From assembly GCF_002024165.1 (NCBI RefSeq), contig NZ_MWQN01000001.1:5704001-5768000 (forward strand): a stretch of 64,000 nt of DNA, written 5' to 3'. Shown here piece by piece: positions 17,781 through 26,118 of the stretch. Source of the stretch: Embleya scabrispora (GTDB lineage Bacteria > Actinomycetota > Actinomycetes > Streptomycetales > Streptomycetaceae). Under the pieces are notes generated by a model. That model saw nothing but the letters and a program-made list of their open reading frames with translations, searched no databases and was not told the DNA's origin. The position numbers and the translations under genes are program-made. Each line of letters begins with the position of its first letter. Positions within the stretch are counted from its first letter, which is position 1.

Positions 17781-19145
17781 GTGGACCTGCGAAAGCCCTA
17801 TCTCGCCGAGCACTTCGCGCCCGTCGCCGACGAGATCGACCGGCGCGACCTGAAGGTTTCGGGCAGGCTTCCGCCGGAGCTGAACGGTCGCTACATCCGC
17901 AACGGCCACAACCCGCGACCCGGTGACGTGCCGTCGCACTGGTTCCGGGGCAGCGGCATGCTGCACGGCATCCGGCTGCGGGCCGGCCGGGCCGAGTGGT
18001 ATCGCAACCGGTGGGTGCGTACCCCGGCGTGGAACGGCGCGCCGTACGTGCGCGCGGACGGCAGTGTGGACCTGACCGCGAGCGTCGCCGGCACGCACAT
18101 CGTCGAACACGCCGGTCGGCTGCTCGCGCTCCAGGAGGCCAACCTCCCGTTCGAGGTGACCCGCGAGTTGGACACGGTCGGCCCGTACGACTTCGCCGGC
18201 GGGCTGACCACCGCGATGACGGCGCACCCCAAAACCGATCCGGGCACCGGCGAACTGCACTTCTTCGGCTGCTCGCCGACTCCGCCGTATCTCACGTACC
18301 ACGTGGCGTCGCCCCGGGGCCGGATCATCCGCAGCGAGGTGATCTGCGGCGCGGGGCCCTCGCTGATGCACGACTTCGGGCTGACGCGGCGTCATGTGGT
18401 CTGGCTCGACCTGCCCGTGGTGTTCAACCCGGCCGAGTCCTCCGGCGTGCCCTACCGCTGGAGCGAGTCCTACGCGCCCCGGATCGGCGTGATGCCGCGC
18501 ACCGGCCCGGCCGTGCCGACCTGGTTCGAGGTGTCGCCGGGGATGGTGCTGCACGTGGCCAACGCGTACGAGGACGTGCGCGGGCGGATCGTGCTGGAGG
18601 CGCCGAGGTTCGATCGGGCCGCGTGGGAGACGAGTTGGCGGTGGTGGGTGGGCGCGCCCGGCTATCCCGAATTCCCCGTGGTGGGCGCGATCTCGCACCG
18701 ATGGATCCTCGATCCGATCTCGGGTGTCGCGGGGGAGCAGGAACTGGACTCGCTGGTCGTGGAGTTCCCCACGATCGACGCCCGCGCGGTGGGCCGGCCA
18801 CACCGGTTCGGCTACGCGTCGGCCTTTCCCGGGGCGGGGCTGCGCGAGTACGCGATCGTCAAGTACGACCGGGTGAGCGGGGAGCGATGGATCGCCGGGC
18901 AGGGGCGCGACCGCATGCCCGGCGAGGCGGTGTTCGTGCCGGCCGAGGGCGGCACCGCCGAGGACGACGGCTACCTGCTCACCGTGGTCGGCGATCCGGC
19001 CCGGAACGCCTCGGAGTTGCTGGTGCTGGACGCGCGGCGGATCACCGCACCGCCGATCGCGGCCGTGGAACTGCCGCGCCGGGTCCCGGCGGGGATGCAC
19101 GGCTCGTGGATTCCCGACCCCGACGGATCGGTTGCCGACGACTGA
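17781..19145 (+). CDS. Carotenoid-cleavage oxygenase family protein (RPE65-like)
   Basis: A 454-residue seven-bladed propeller enzyme of the carotenoid/apocarotenoid oxygenase family, which use non-heme Fe(II) held by four His to split polyene or stilbene double bonds. Candidate iron-ligand His are in TAHPKTDP, SLMHDFGLT, VLHVANAYED and, at the end, MHGSWIPD. The N-terminal NGRYIRNGHNPRP and the loop GSGMLHGIRL (family: GDGMxH) are characteristic. Start is GTG at 17781. No carotenoid-biosynthesis gene is nearby, so the natural substrate could be an apocarotenoid or lignin-derived stilbene. Confidence 0.88.
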   Translation: MDLRKPYLAEHFAPVADEIDRRDLKVSGRLPPELNGRYIRNGHNPRPGDVPSHWFRGSGMLHGIRLRAGRAEWYRNRWVRTPAWNGAPYVRADGSVDLTASVAGTHIVEHAGRLLALQEANLPFEVTRELDTVGPYDFAGGLTTAMTAHPKTDPGTGELHFFGCSPTPPYLTYHVASPRGRIIRSEVICGAGPSLMHDFGLTRRHVVWLDLPVVFNPAESSGVPYRWSESYAPRIGVMPRTGPAVPTWFEVSPGMVLHVANAYEDVRGRIVLEAPRFDRAAWETSWRWWVGAPGYPEFPVVGAISHRWILDPISGVAGEQELDSLVVEFPTIDARAVGRPHRFGYASAFPGAGLREYAIVKYDRVSGERWIAGQGRDRMPGEAVFVPAEGGTAEDDGYLLTVVGDPARNASELLVLDARRITAPPIAAVELPRRVPAGMHGSWIPDPDGSVADD

Positions 19146-19229
19146 ACCCGATTCCGGTGATCCGCGTGCCCTACAGTCCGGGCAGGGTGCTCGGGTGGGC
19201 CGATCACCGGGGTGGGGAGTGGAGTTCGG

Positions 19230-19979
19230 GTGAGCGCGGCCAAAGGGCTGGGAGTTCTGCTGTTCGTCGGCACGACCGTGTTGGGCATCGTGCTGTATTT
19301 CGTCGAGGACACGTCGTTGGCGGACCTGCTCTCGCTGGGGGCGGGGGCGCTGTGTCTGTTCTGGCTGATCATGGTGCTGACCGTGCCGTGGAATTTGTAC
19401 TTCCGGGCCCGACAGCTGATCACGGAGATCGCGATCAGTCGGGAGCGGGGCCTGGCGGTACCGGAGGGGCGTGACGTCGAGGCCCGGCGGATCGCCCGCC
19501 GGCTGCTCGTCGGCGCGATCGGCGCCCACATGCTCTCCGCCGGGGTGATCGCGCTGATCACCTGGATCTCCGGCGGCGTCGTGGGCTACTGGTTCGCCGG
19601 GTTCTACCTGCTCAGCACCCTGTTTCGACCCGGTGGGGCGTATGCGGAGCACCTGGCTCAGCGGCTGCGCACGATGTTGCGGGAGGTGACCCACCCCCGC
19701 GAGGACGTGCTCGCGCTGATCGAGCGGGTCAGGGTGCTGGAAACCAGGGTCGAGGCGCTGGAGACCCGGACCGAGGACCTGCGCGTGAGCGTCACGCAAC
19801 TTCGGGAAACGGCGGTCTCCGAGACCGCCCACACCACGACCCGCTTCCACGAGGCGGACCGCAAGGTGGACGCCCTCGGCCGCCGCTTCGAGGACACCAT
19901 CAGCCAATTGACGGACAACCAGGAGGTCATCTCCGGCATCAAGGCGTTCCTGCGTCTTCTGCGCACCGAGCAGAGCTGA
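19230..19979 (+). CDS. Membrane protein with C-terminal coiled coil, unknown function
   Basis: A 249-residue protein that I do not recognise. Two hydrophobic pairs are clear: about residues 7-50 (LGVLLFVGTTVLGIVLYF, then LLSLGAGALCLFWLIMVLTV) and about 90-125 (LLVGAIGAHMLSAGVIALIT, then GVVGYWFAGFYLL). From about 150 onward it is hydrophilic and heptad-patterned (LALIERVRVLETRVEALETR), predicting a long coiled coil in the cytoplasm. GTG at 19230 is preferred because GGAG lies 5 bases upstream. It is convergent with the flavoprotein gene after it. It may be a scaffold or sensor; nothing more specific is supported. Confidence 0.65.
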   Translation: MSAAKGLGVLLFVGTTVLGIVLYFVEDTSLADLLSLGAGALCLFWLIMVLTVPWNLYFRARQLITEIAISRERGLAVPEGRDVEARRIARRLLVGAIGAHMLSAGVIALITWISGGVVGYWFAGFYLLSTLFRPGGAYAEHLAQRLRTMLREVTHPREDVLALIERVRVLETRVEALETRTEDLRVSVTQLRETAVSETAHTTTRFHEADRKVDALGRRFEDTISQLTDNQEVISGIKAFLRLLRTEQS

Positions 19980-20106
19980 CCAGAGCTGATCTCGCCGTTC
20001 GGCCTACTCCCCTGCGGCGCCGGCGACCGCCCGCAACACGGCGGAGTCGATGGCGGCGGCCGGCCGGGCCGAGGGGGGCCCGGTGGCCGCTTTGTTTCGA
20101 TGGTGG

Positions 20107-21879
20107 TCAGGGGAGGAGGAGGTCCAGGAACGGGTTGGTGAAGACGCGGGTCGGGTCGTACTTGTTCAAGGTGGCGCGGGCCGTGTCGAAGTTGGCCGTG
20201 GTGGGCAGGCCGGTGCGGAAGGCGTTGGGGATGCGGCCGGTCACGGCGGCCGTGTCGGTCCAGGCGCCGCCGAGGCCGTACGCCCAGCCCTTGGACCACT
20301 CCGGACGGACACAGGCGTAGTCGCCGGTGTAGTTGGCCCAGATCCAGGAGTCCATCTCCCGGTAGAAGTCGTGGTTGGCGGGGGTGCCGGGCAGGGTGGC
20401 GACGTCGAGCCAGACCACGGTGTCCCATTCGGGGTGATCGGGGCGCGGACGGGCGGCGGACAGGGTCGGCTCGACCGCGTTCGGGACCACGACCTCGCTC
20501 GCCCGGTCCACGCCGGTCACCCGCAACTCGATCGGACTGTTGCACGGGTACCGGCCGTTGGCCTTGTACGCGCTCAACAGGCCCGTGTAGCGCACGAAGA
20601 ACTCGTTGAGGACCCGCTGTACGTTCGCCCGCGCGGTCGACACCGCCCAGCCGCCCTCGTGGATGCGCAGCGTGGTCGGTTCGACGAAGAGTTGGGTGTT
20701 CTTCGCCCAGCCCCAGATGTCCCACGTCCAGGTCGCGATCAGGCCCGAACCGACCACCGCCATCTCGGCGTTGGTGAACACCTCGGTGCCGCCGACGTTG
20801 CCGGTGGCGATGTCGGCGAGGAACTTCGCCTGGTCCTCCGTGACGAAGTTGGCGAACGTGTACGGGTACGGTGCGTTGACCTGGGTGGACACCCACGGCT
20901 TGCTCGGCGCGACGCTCCACACCTTGAGCCACGGCACCGTGGTGAACGGGAACCAGATCACCTCGACCCGGCCGGAGTCGCGCAGGTAGTCGGCGAGCTT
21001 CTTGCCGGATCCGCCGGGCGGGCCGAGCAGGGTGCCGATCCGGTCGTGGTAGAAGTTCTGGCAGCGCAGCCGTTGGTTCGCATTGGTCTGGAGGGTGACC
21101 TCGATGACGAACGCCCGGCCCAGGTGCACCAGGAAGGGGCCGATCTCGGGGTTGTCGCGCCGGAAGGTCTTCAGGACGTACGCGCCGGCCGCCGCATCCC
21201 ACACCACCGCGGTCAGTGCCACCACCAGGTTGCTCAGCGTGCCGTAAGTGCCGCCCTGGGGCAGGGTTTCGCCGGGTGTCGGGATGCCGCTGCCGTGTGC
21301 TCCGATGGCCAGCACGCCACCTACGCTCAACTTGCCCGGCGCGGTGGTGGCGATCATTCCGCGACCGGCCTCCTCCAGTTTGGTCAGCAGGCGCTCGATG
21401 CTGCATCCGGTCTCGACGGTCACCGTGGTCGGCGAACCGGGATCGACCACCAGCGAGGTCAGGTTCCGTGTGGTGTCCACCATCAGGGTGCGCGAGGTGT
21501 CCGCGCCGGGCGGGATCAGGACGGGCGACCAGTTGTGGCTCATGCCGCGTGGGCGGAGCCGATAGCCCTTGGCACGCGCCCAGTTCGCCAGCGTCACCAC
21601 GTCGGAGGGGTGTGCGGGTACCGCCGTCCAGACGTCGTCGGCGCGCATTTCGCCGGACCAGTTCCGGTATTGCTGCACGCCCAGCGGGATGCCGGCCGGG
21701 AAGTCGGGCGGGGCCGGCGGAGCGGCGGCCCCGGCGGCGGGGATCAGACCGGCGGGGGTCCACTGGGCCGCGACGAGCGCGGCGCCGGCGAGGCCGCCGA
21801 GCACCGTACGGCGGGAGGGACCCGAGACGGGAACGGGGTCGGGATTCGGGTTCGGGTTCGGGTGGTTCGGTCGGGGCAT
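20107..21879 (-). CDS. Exported FAD-dependent oxidase, cholesterol-oxidase (type II) like
   Basis: A 590-residue VAO-type flavoprotein. A Tat signal is present (SRRTVLGGLAGAALVAAQ, near residues 21-40). The FAD-binding PCMH-type domain follows: VWTAVPAHPSDVVTLANWAR, RPRGMSHNWSPVLI and GGVLAIGAHGSGIPTPGE, which may hold the His for covalent FAD. The C-terminal half (from about residue 270, NFYHDRIGTLLGPPG, then NKYDPTRVFTNPF) resembles the substrate-binding domain of Brevibacterium-type covalent cholesterol oxidase. Family members oxidise sterols to 4-en-3-ones with release of H2O2. It could oxidise another alcohol, since no other sterol-degradation gene is seen nearby. Confidence 0.8.
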   Translation of the reverse strand: MPRPNHPNPNPNPDPVPVSGPSRRTVLGGLAGAALVAAQWTPAGLIPAAGAAAPPAPPDFPAGIPLGVQQYRNWSGEMRADDVWTAVPAHPSDVVTLANWARAKGYRLRPRGMSHNWSPVLIPPGADTSRTLMVDTTRNLTSLVVDPGSPTTVTVETGCSIERLLTKLEEAGRGMIATTAPGKLSVGGVLAIGAHGSGIPTPGETLPQGGTYGTLSNLVVALTAVVWDAAAGAYVLKTFRRDNPEIGPFLVHLGRAFVIEVTLQTNANQRLRCQNFYHDRIGTLLGPPGGSGKKLADYLRDSGRVEVIWFPFTTVPWLKVWSVAPSKPWVSTQVNAPYPYTFANFVTEDQAKFLADIATGNVGGTEVFTNAEMAVVGSGLIATWTWDIWGWAKNTQLFVEPTTLRIHEGGWAVSTARANVQRVLNEFFVRYTGLLSAYKANGRYPCNSPIELRVTGVDRASEVVVPNAVEPTLSAARPRPDHPEWDTVVWLDVATLPGTPANHDFYREMDSWIWANYTGDYACVRPEWSKGWAYGLGGAWTDTAAVTGRIPNAFRTGLPTTANFDTARATLNKYDPTRVFTNPFLDLLLP

Positions 21880-22246
21880 CAGGATGCCTTTCGGGGCGTC
21901 CCGAGGGCCGGCAGCCCGGGGGAGTTCGACATGCGGAACCGGTGGCTCCGGTTCCGGAAGATCGATCTGCTGCGTACCGAGGTGCGGGGCGGAGCGGGTG
22001 ATGTCGAGGCCACGGCGCGAAGGCGGAGAAACGGAGCCGGGCGCCGTGCGGTGTCGTGCCGGTGCGGGCCGTGCCGGGCGTGCCGGGGCGGCGGGTCCGG
22101 GGCGGTTCCGGAACCCGGGGCCGGTCGGGCGAACGGTGCGGCGCGGCTGGCCCGAGGGTCCATCCGGGGGCTGCGCAAGTCAACACCGAAAGGTGGGTGA
22201 CACGTGTCGAGGATCGAGAAGTCGGTGCGGCCGGATCCTCCGGGTA
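21880..22246. other. Intergenic region, 367 bases, with one inverted repeat
   Basis: I see no convincing gene here. The one clear element is GGAACCGG at 21935-21942 facing CCGGTTCC at 21948-21955 across five bases. It lies about 55 bases upstream of the exported oxidase start and could be an operator for that gene. Confidence 0.45.
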
Positions 22247-23668
22247 TCAACCGGTTTCGGGGCGTGATCCCGTCAGTACTCCCGGTGTCGACACCACCGC
22301 GTCGTTCGGGCGCTCCGCGTGCTCCGGATCGGGGCGGCCCGCCGCCGACCGACCCCGGGCCGCCCGGTCCCGAGCCGGCCGTACCGGACGCGCTCGCAGC
22401 GGCCATCCGATCCCGCTGGGCGACTCGGCGGGCGCTGCTCCGGGGGCGATCTCGCCCTGCGGCGGCTCGATCGGCCCGTCCATCCCGGCCGCCGGAACCG
22501 CCACCTCCGACGCCACCGACAACCGCGCGTCCAGCTCGAAGCCCCCATCCGAGCAAGGCCCCGCCCGGAACGTGCCCCCCGTCAGCTCGATCCGTCGATG
22601 CAGCCCGACCAGACCCGTTCCACCCGCGCCCAGTTCGATCTCGGGCGGCCGGGTGGGCGCGGTGTTCGTCACGGTGATCCGCAACTCGCCGTCGGTGTGC
22701 CGCACCAGCACCTGGACGAAGGCGCCGGGCGCGTGCTTGTGCACATTCGTCAACGCCTCCTGGACCACCCGATACGCGGTGCGGACCACCACCGGCGAGG
22801 CCGGCCGGGGCGTGCCCTCCACGTCCAGGCGGACATCGACGCCCGCCGCCGCCGATTCCTCCACCAGTGCCGACGCGTCCAGCACCGCCGGCTCCACCGG
22901 GGCGCTTGCGTCGCGCTCCTGGGCGGTACGCAACACCGCGACGAGGTCCCGCAGTTCGGCCAGCGCCTGGCAGCCGGTCGAGCGCAGGTCCTCGGCCGCC
23001 GTCCGGCTCGCGTCGTCGACCGCCCGCGCCCGCATCGCGCCCGCCTGGAGGACCATCAGGCTGACCCGGTGCGTGACGATGTCGTGCATGTCCCCGGCGA
23101 GCCGGTTGCGTTCCTCCTCCCGCGCTTGTTCGGCGCGCAACTCCTGTTCGCGCTCCGCCCGTTCGGCGCGCTCTCCGAGCGCGGCGATGAGTCGGCGGCG
23201 GGAGGCGATGTACAGACCGAAGCACGCGGGGGTGAGAGTTCCGAACACGTTCGCGGTGTTGTTGCCGAAATCCCGCCAATCCCACGGTTGCCACGTGGCC
23301 AGGCACAGGACGCCGATCAACAGCCACATCCGCCGACGGTCGGCCACGTAGACCGCGACGGCGTAGGCCGCGAGCAGGGCGCCGATGCTTTGCGTCTGCA
23401 CCATGGTCGGCGCGGCGATCACGACGCACACCTGCGGCCGCCGGCGCCGAACGACCAGGATCGCCCCGGCGATCGCCTGCGCCACGAACGTCAGCCACGC
23501 GTCCGCGACGTCGACACCCGGCTCGTTCAGGTGCAACACCAAGGCGAGCGCGGGGATCAGCGGCCCGGCCACGATCGCCACCGCGACGTCGAAGGCGAAC
23601 GAGCGTCGGGCCTGCGGCCAGGACGGGAAGGGGCGGCGGATCGACTCGGCGGCGGAGCGAAAAGTCAC
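22247..23668 (-). CDS. NarL/DesK-type sensor histidine kinase, orphan
   Basis: A 473-residue histidine kinase. Four or five membrane segments fill about residues 15-145 (AVAIVAGPLIPALALVLHL, then VAQAIAGAILVV). A short coiled coil precedes the HisKA_3 box EEERNRLAGDMHDIVTHRVS, with the phospho-acceptor His in MHDIV, and the HATPase region has YRVVQEALTNVHKHA and GTGLVGLHRRI. An unusual feature is a Pro/Ala/Arg-rich tail of about 88 residues after the ATPase domain. GTG at 23668 is the most plausible start, though no strong ribosome-binding site is seen. No response regulator is adjacent; the nearest, at 27.6 kb, already has its own kinase. Confidence 0.8.
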   Translation of the reverse strand: MTFRSAAESIRRPFPSWPQARRSFAFDVAVAIVAGPLIPALALVLHLNEPGVDVADAWLTFVAQAIAGAILVVRRRRPQVCVVIAAPTMVQTQSIGALLAAYAVAVYVADRRRMWLLIGVLCLATWQPWDWRDFGNNTANVFGTLTPACFGLYIASRRRLIAALGERAERAEREQELRAEQAREEERNRLAGDMHDIVTHRVSLMVLQAGAMRARAVDDASRTAAEDLRSTGCQALAELRDLVAVLRTAQERDASAPVEPAVLDASALVEESAAAGVDVRLDVEGTPRPASPVVVRTAYRVVQEALTNVHKHAPGAFVQVLVRHTDGELRITVTNTAPTRPPEIELGAGGTGLVGLHRRIELTGGTFRAGPCSDGGFELDARLSVASEVAVPAAGMDGPIEPPQGEIAPGAAPAESPSGIGWPLRARPVRPARDRAARGRSAAGRPDPEHAERPNDAVVSTPGVLTGSRPETG

Positions 23669-23945
23669 GGATGCCACGGTAGCCGGCCGCCCCCGACGCG
23701 CCGTCAGCCCAGCGGAGGAGAGCGCGCGTGGTACCTGGGGCGCGATCCACCCGCCGCACGGGCCGCCGCACGGCGCGCCCCCCGCAGTGCGGGCGGCCCC
23801 GGCACCGTCCCCGCCGACTCTCGACCACGCGTGTGGCCCGGGTAGTCCCCGAGAGCTACCCGCAGGGTCCACTCCCTGGCGCGACGCAGGCTACGGACGC
23901 CGATTCCTAGCTTCGAGTCCGGAACCTCGAGGACGGGAGCGGGAG

Positions 23946-24917
23946 ATGCGTGGTCGGCTGCGAATGGGCCTGGTCTCGGTGCTGGTGGCGGCCGGTCTGG
24001 CCGGGCCGGGCGTGGGCGTGGCGGAGGCCGCGGCGGCGGCCCCGCCGACACTGCCGGCGATGTCCGCGACCACCCTGGGCGAGCGCTACACCGCCAACCA
24101 ACGGGCCATCGCCGACGCGGCCGGGTCGGCCCGGGAGACCGGACACACCGGTCGGGCGGACAAACTGGCGCGGATGGCCGACCCGGGCCGGACCTTCCTG
24201 TCCTTCGACGGCCGCGCGGGCCGGGTACGGGCGGTCGAGGTGGTCGGCGACCTGGCCGCCGCGGACCGGATCGCCGTCCTGGTCCCGGGCGCCGACACCG
24301 ACCTGGACCACTTCGACACGCGCGGCGACAAGCCGTACTCGGCCCCCGGCGGCGGCGCGCGCGCCCTGTACGCGGAGATCCACACCCAGGACCCGACCGC
24401 GCGCGTCGCGGTGATCGCCTGGCTCGGCTACTCGCCGCCGCACACGATCAGCCTCGACGTGCTGACCACCGGCCGGGCCGACGACGGCGCGCGCGAACTG
24501 CGCCGCTTCGTGGCCGGGCTGTACGCCGTCGCGCCCGCCGCGCAGGTGTCGCTGCTGTGCCACTCCTACGGCTCGGTGGTGTGCGGGCGGGCGGTCGCCA
24601 CGATCGACGTGGCCGACCTCGCCGTGTTCGGCAGCCCCGGCGTGGGCGTCGACGACCGGGACGACCTGGGCACCGGAGCCCGCGTGTGGGCCGGTCGCGG
24701 CGGCTCGGACCGGATCGACCTGGTGCCGCACGTGAGCATCCCGTTCTTCGACACCACCATCGGCTTCGGCGCGGACCCGACCTCGCGCGGCTTCGGCGCC
24801 CGCGACTTCGCGGCCGGCGGCGGTGGCCACTCGGACTACCTGCGACCCGGCGGGCGGGCCCTGTACAACCTCGCGCTGATCGTGCGAGGCCGCGCGACGG
24901 AGGTGACCCATGGCTGA
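23946..24917 (+). CDS. Secreted alpha/beta-hydrolase, DUF1023 type
   Basis: A 323-residue exported hydrolase. A Sec-type signal peptide covers about residues 1-30 (LVSVLVAAGLAGPGVGVAEA). The catalytic domain has the nucleophile elbow LLCHSYGSVVCGRA with Ser as nucleophile, an oxyanion-side region IAVLVPGADTDLDHF, and a C-terminal His in GGGGHSDYL. This arrangement fits the DUF1023 branch of alpha/beta hydrolases common in actinomycetes. GGGAG immediately precedes the ATG at 23946, with tight spacing. The next gene, a membrane acyltransferase, overlaps by 8 bases, so the pair may add and remove acyl groups on an envelope component. Substrate is unknown. Confidence 0.85.
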   Translation: MRGRLRMGLVSVLVAAGLAGPGVGVAEAAAAAPPTLPAMSATTLGERYTANQRAIADAAGSARETGHTGRADKLARMADPGRTFLSFDGRAGRVRAVEVVGDLAAADRIAVLVPGADTDLDHFDTRGDKPYSAPGGGARALYAEIHTQDPTARVAVIAWLGYSPPHTISLDVLTTGRADDGARELRRFVAGLYAVAPAAQVSLLCHSYGSVVCGRAVATIDVADLAVFGSPGVGVDDRDDLGTGARVWAGRGGSDRIDLVPHVSIPFFDTTIGFGADPTSRGFGARDFAAGGGGHSDYLRPGGRALYNLALIVRGRATEVTHG

Positions 24918-26058
24918 ACAAGGCGTGCTGGTGCGCCGGATCGAGCAGGCGACCCCCGCCGACCGGGAGCGGGAGGTGGACGGTCTGCGGGCGTTCGCCA
25001 TCCTCGGCGTGGTCCTCGGCCACTGGATCGTCACGGGCGTGTCCGCCGGCGCCGACCACTGGCAGACCGACAGCCCGCTGCGCCGGCTGCCGGACTTCGC
25101 CCCGGTCACCTGGCTGCTCCAGCCGCTGGCGGTGTTCTTCCTGGTCGGCGGGTATGTGGGAGCACGCTCGTACGCCCACGCGACGCACTACCGCTCGTGG
25201 GCCCGGCGGCGGATGATCCGACTCGGCCGGCCGATCGCCGCGCTGCTCGCGGTGTGGACCGTACTCATGGCGCTGCTCGCCGACTTCGTACCCGGCGGCA
25301 CCCTCCACACGCTCGGCAAGCTCGTGCTCTCCCCGCTGTGGTTCGTGCTCGTCTACGCGGGCCTGACCCTGCTCACCCCGCCGGTGGTCCGCCTCGGCCG
25401 GGCCGGGCCGCCGCTCGCGCTCGCCGTGGTCGCCGCGGTGGACCTGACCAGGTTCGCCGCCGACGGGCCGGCCGCGCTCGGCTGGGTCGACGTGCTCGCC
25501 GGCTGGCTGGTCCCGTACAGCCTCGGGGTGCTCTGGGCCGGTCCGCATCGGGCCCGGATCGAGCGCCTGGGCGGTCCGCTCCTGGTGGTGGGCGCGCTCG
25601 GCTGCGCCGCGCTGATCCGCTGGTGCGGCTATCCGGTCAGCATGGTCGGCGTCCCGGGCCAGGCGATCTCCAACCTCAACCCGCCCACCCTCGCGGCGGT
25701 CGCCTTCGGCCTCGCCCAGTGCGGCCTCGCGCTGCTGGTCCGGGCCCCGCTGCGCCGGGCGCTGAGCCGGCATCCGCGCACCTGGGCGGCGGTGGCACTG
25801 GTCAATCTGTCCGCGATGACGGTGTTCCTGTGGCATCAGAGCGCGATGCTCGCGACCACCTCGATCGGCATCGGCCTCGGCGGGCTGCCCGGCCTGGGTA
25901 CCGCGCCCGACGGACTGCCGTGGGTGGCCGCGCGGATCGGCTGGATGCCGGTGTTCGCCGCCGTGCTGCTCGCGTTGTGGACGGTTTTCCATCGATGGGA
26001 GGCCGGCGGCGGGCGATCACGTGGCTCCTCGACCGCCGGGCGTAGCTCCCGAGAGTGA
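24910..26058 (+). CDS. Membrane acyltransferase (acyltransferase-3 family)
   Basis: A 382-residue integral membrane protein with about ten predicted helices. The N-terminal family motif is REVDGLRAFAILGVVLGHW with the expected catalytic His near residue 38, and an Arg-rich loop (RSWARRRMIRLGRP) follows helix 2. Members acylate sugars, peptidoglycan or lipids using acyl-CoA. Its start overlaps the end of the secreted hydrolase gene by 8 bases, implying coupled expression. The C-terminal 25 residues are hydrophilic and Arg/Ser-rich. The acceptor cannot be named. Confidence 0.85.
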   Translation: MAEQGVLVRRIEQATPADREREVDGLRAFAILGVVLGHWIVTGVSAGADHWQTDSPLRRLPDFAPVTWLLQPLAVFFLVGGYVGARSYAHATHYRSWARRRMIRLGRPIAALLAVWTVLMALLADFVPGGTLHTLGKLVLSPLWFVLVYAGLTLLTPPVVRLGRAGPPLALAVVAAVDLTRFAADGPAALGWVDVLAGWLVPYSLGVLWAGPHRARIERLGGPLLVVGALGCAALIRWCGYPVSMVGVPGQAISNLNPPTLAAVAFGLAQCGLALLVRAPLRRALSRHPRTWAAVALVNLSAMTVFLWHQSAMLATTSIGIGLGGLPGLGTAPDGLPWVAARIGWMPVFAAVLLALWTVFHRWEAGGGRSRGSSTAGRSSRE

Positions 26059-26118
26059 CATCCCGGATCACCCGGGCCGGGGACGCCGTGCCCCGACCGG
26101 GGCCCTAGCCTGCTGTGG

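Noticed and set aside
19658-22186. Long minus-strand open frame covering the exported oxidase region
   Set aside because: It overlaps the oxidase gene in another frame and reads as Pro/Arg/Gly-rich sequence with no domain.
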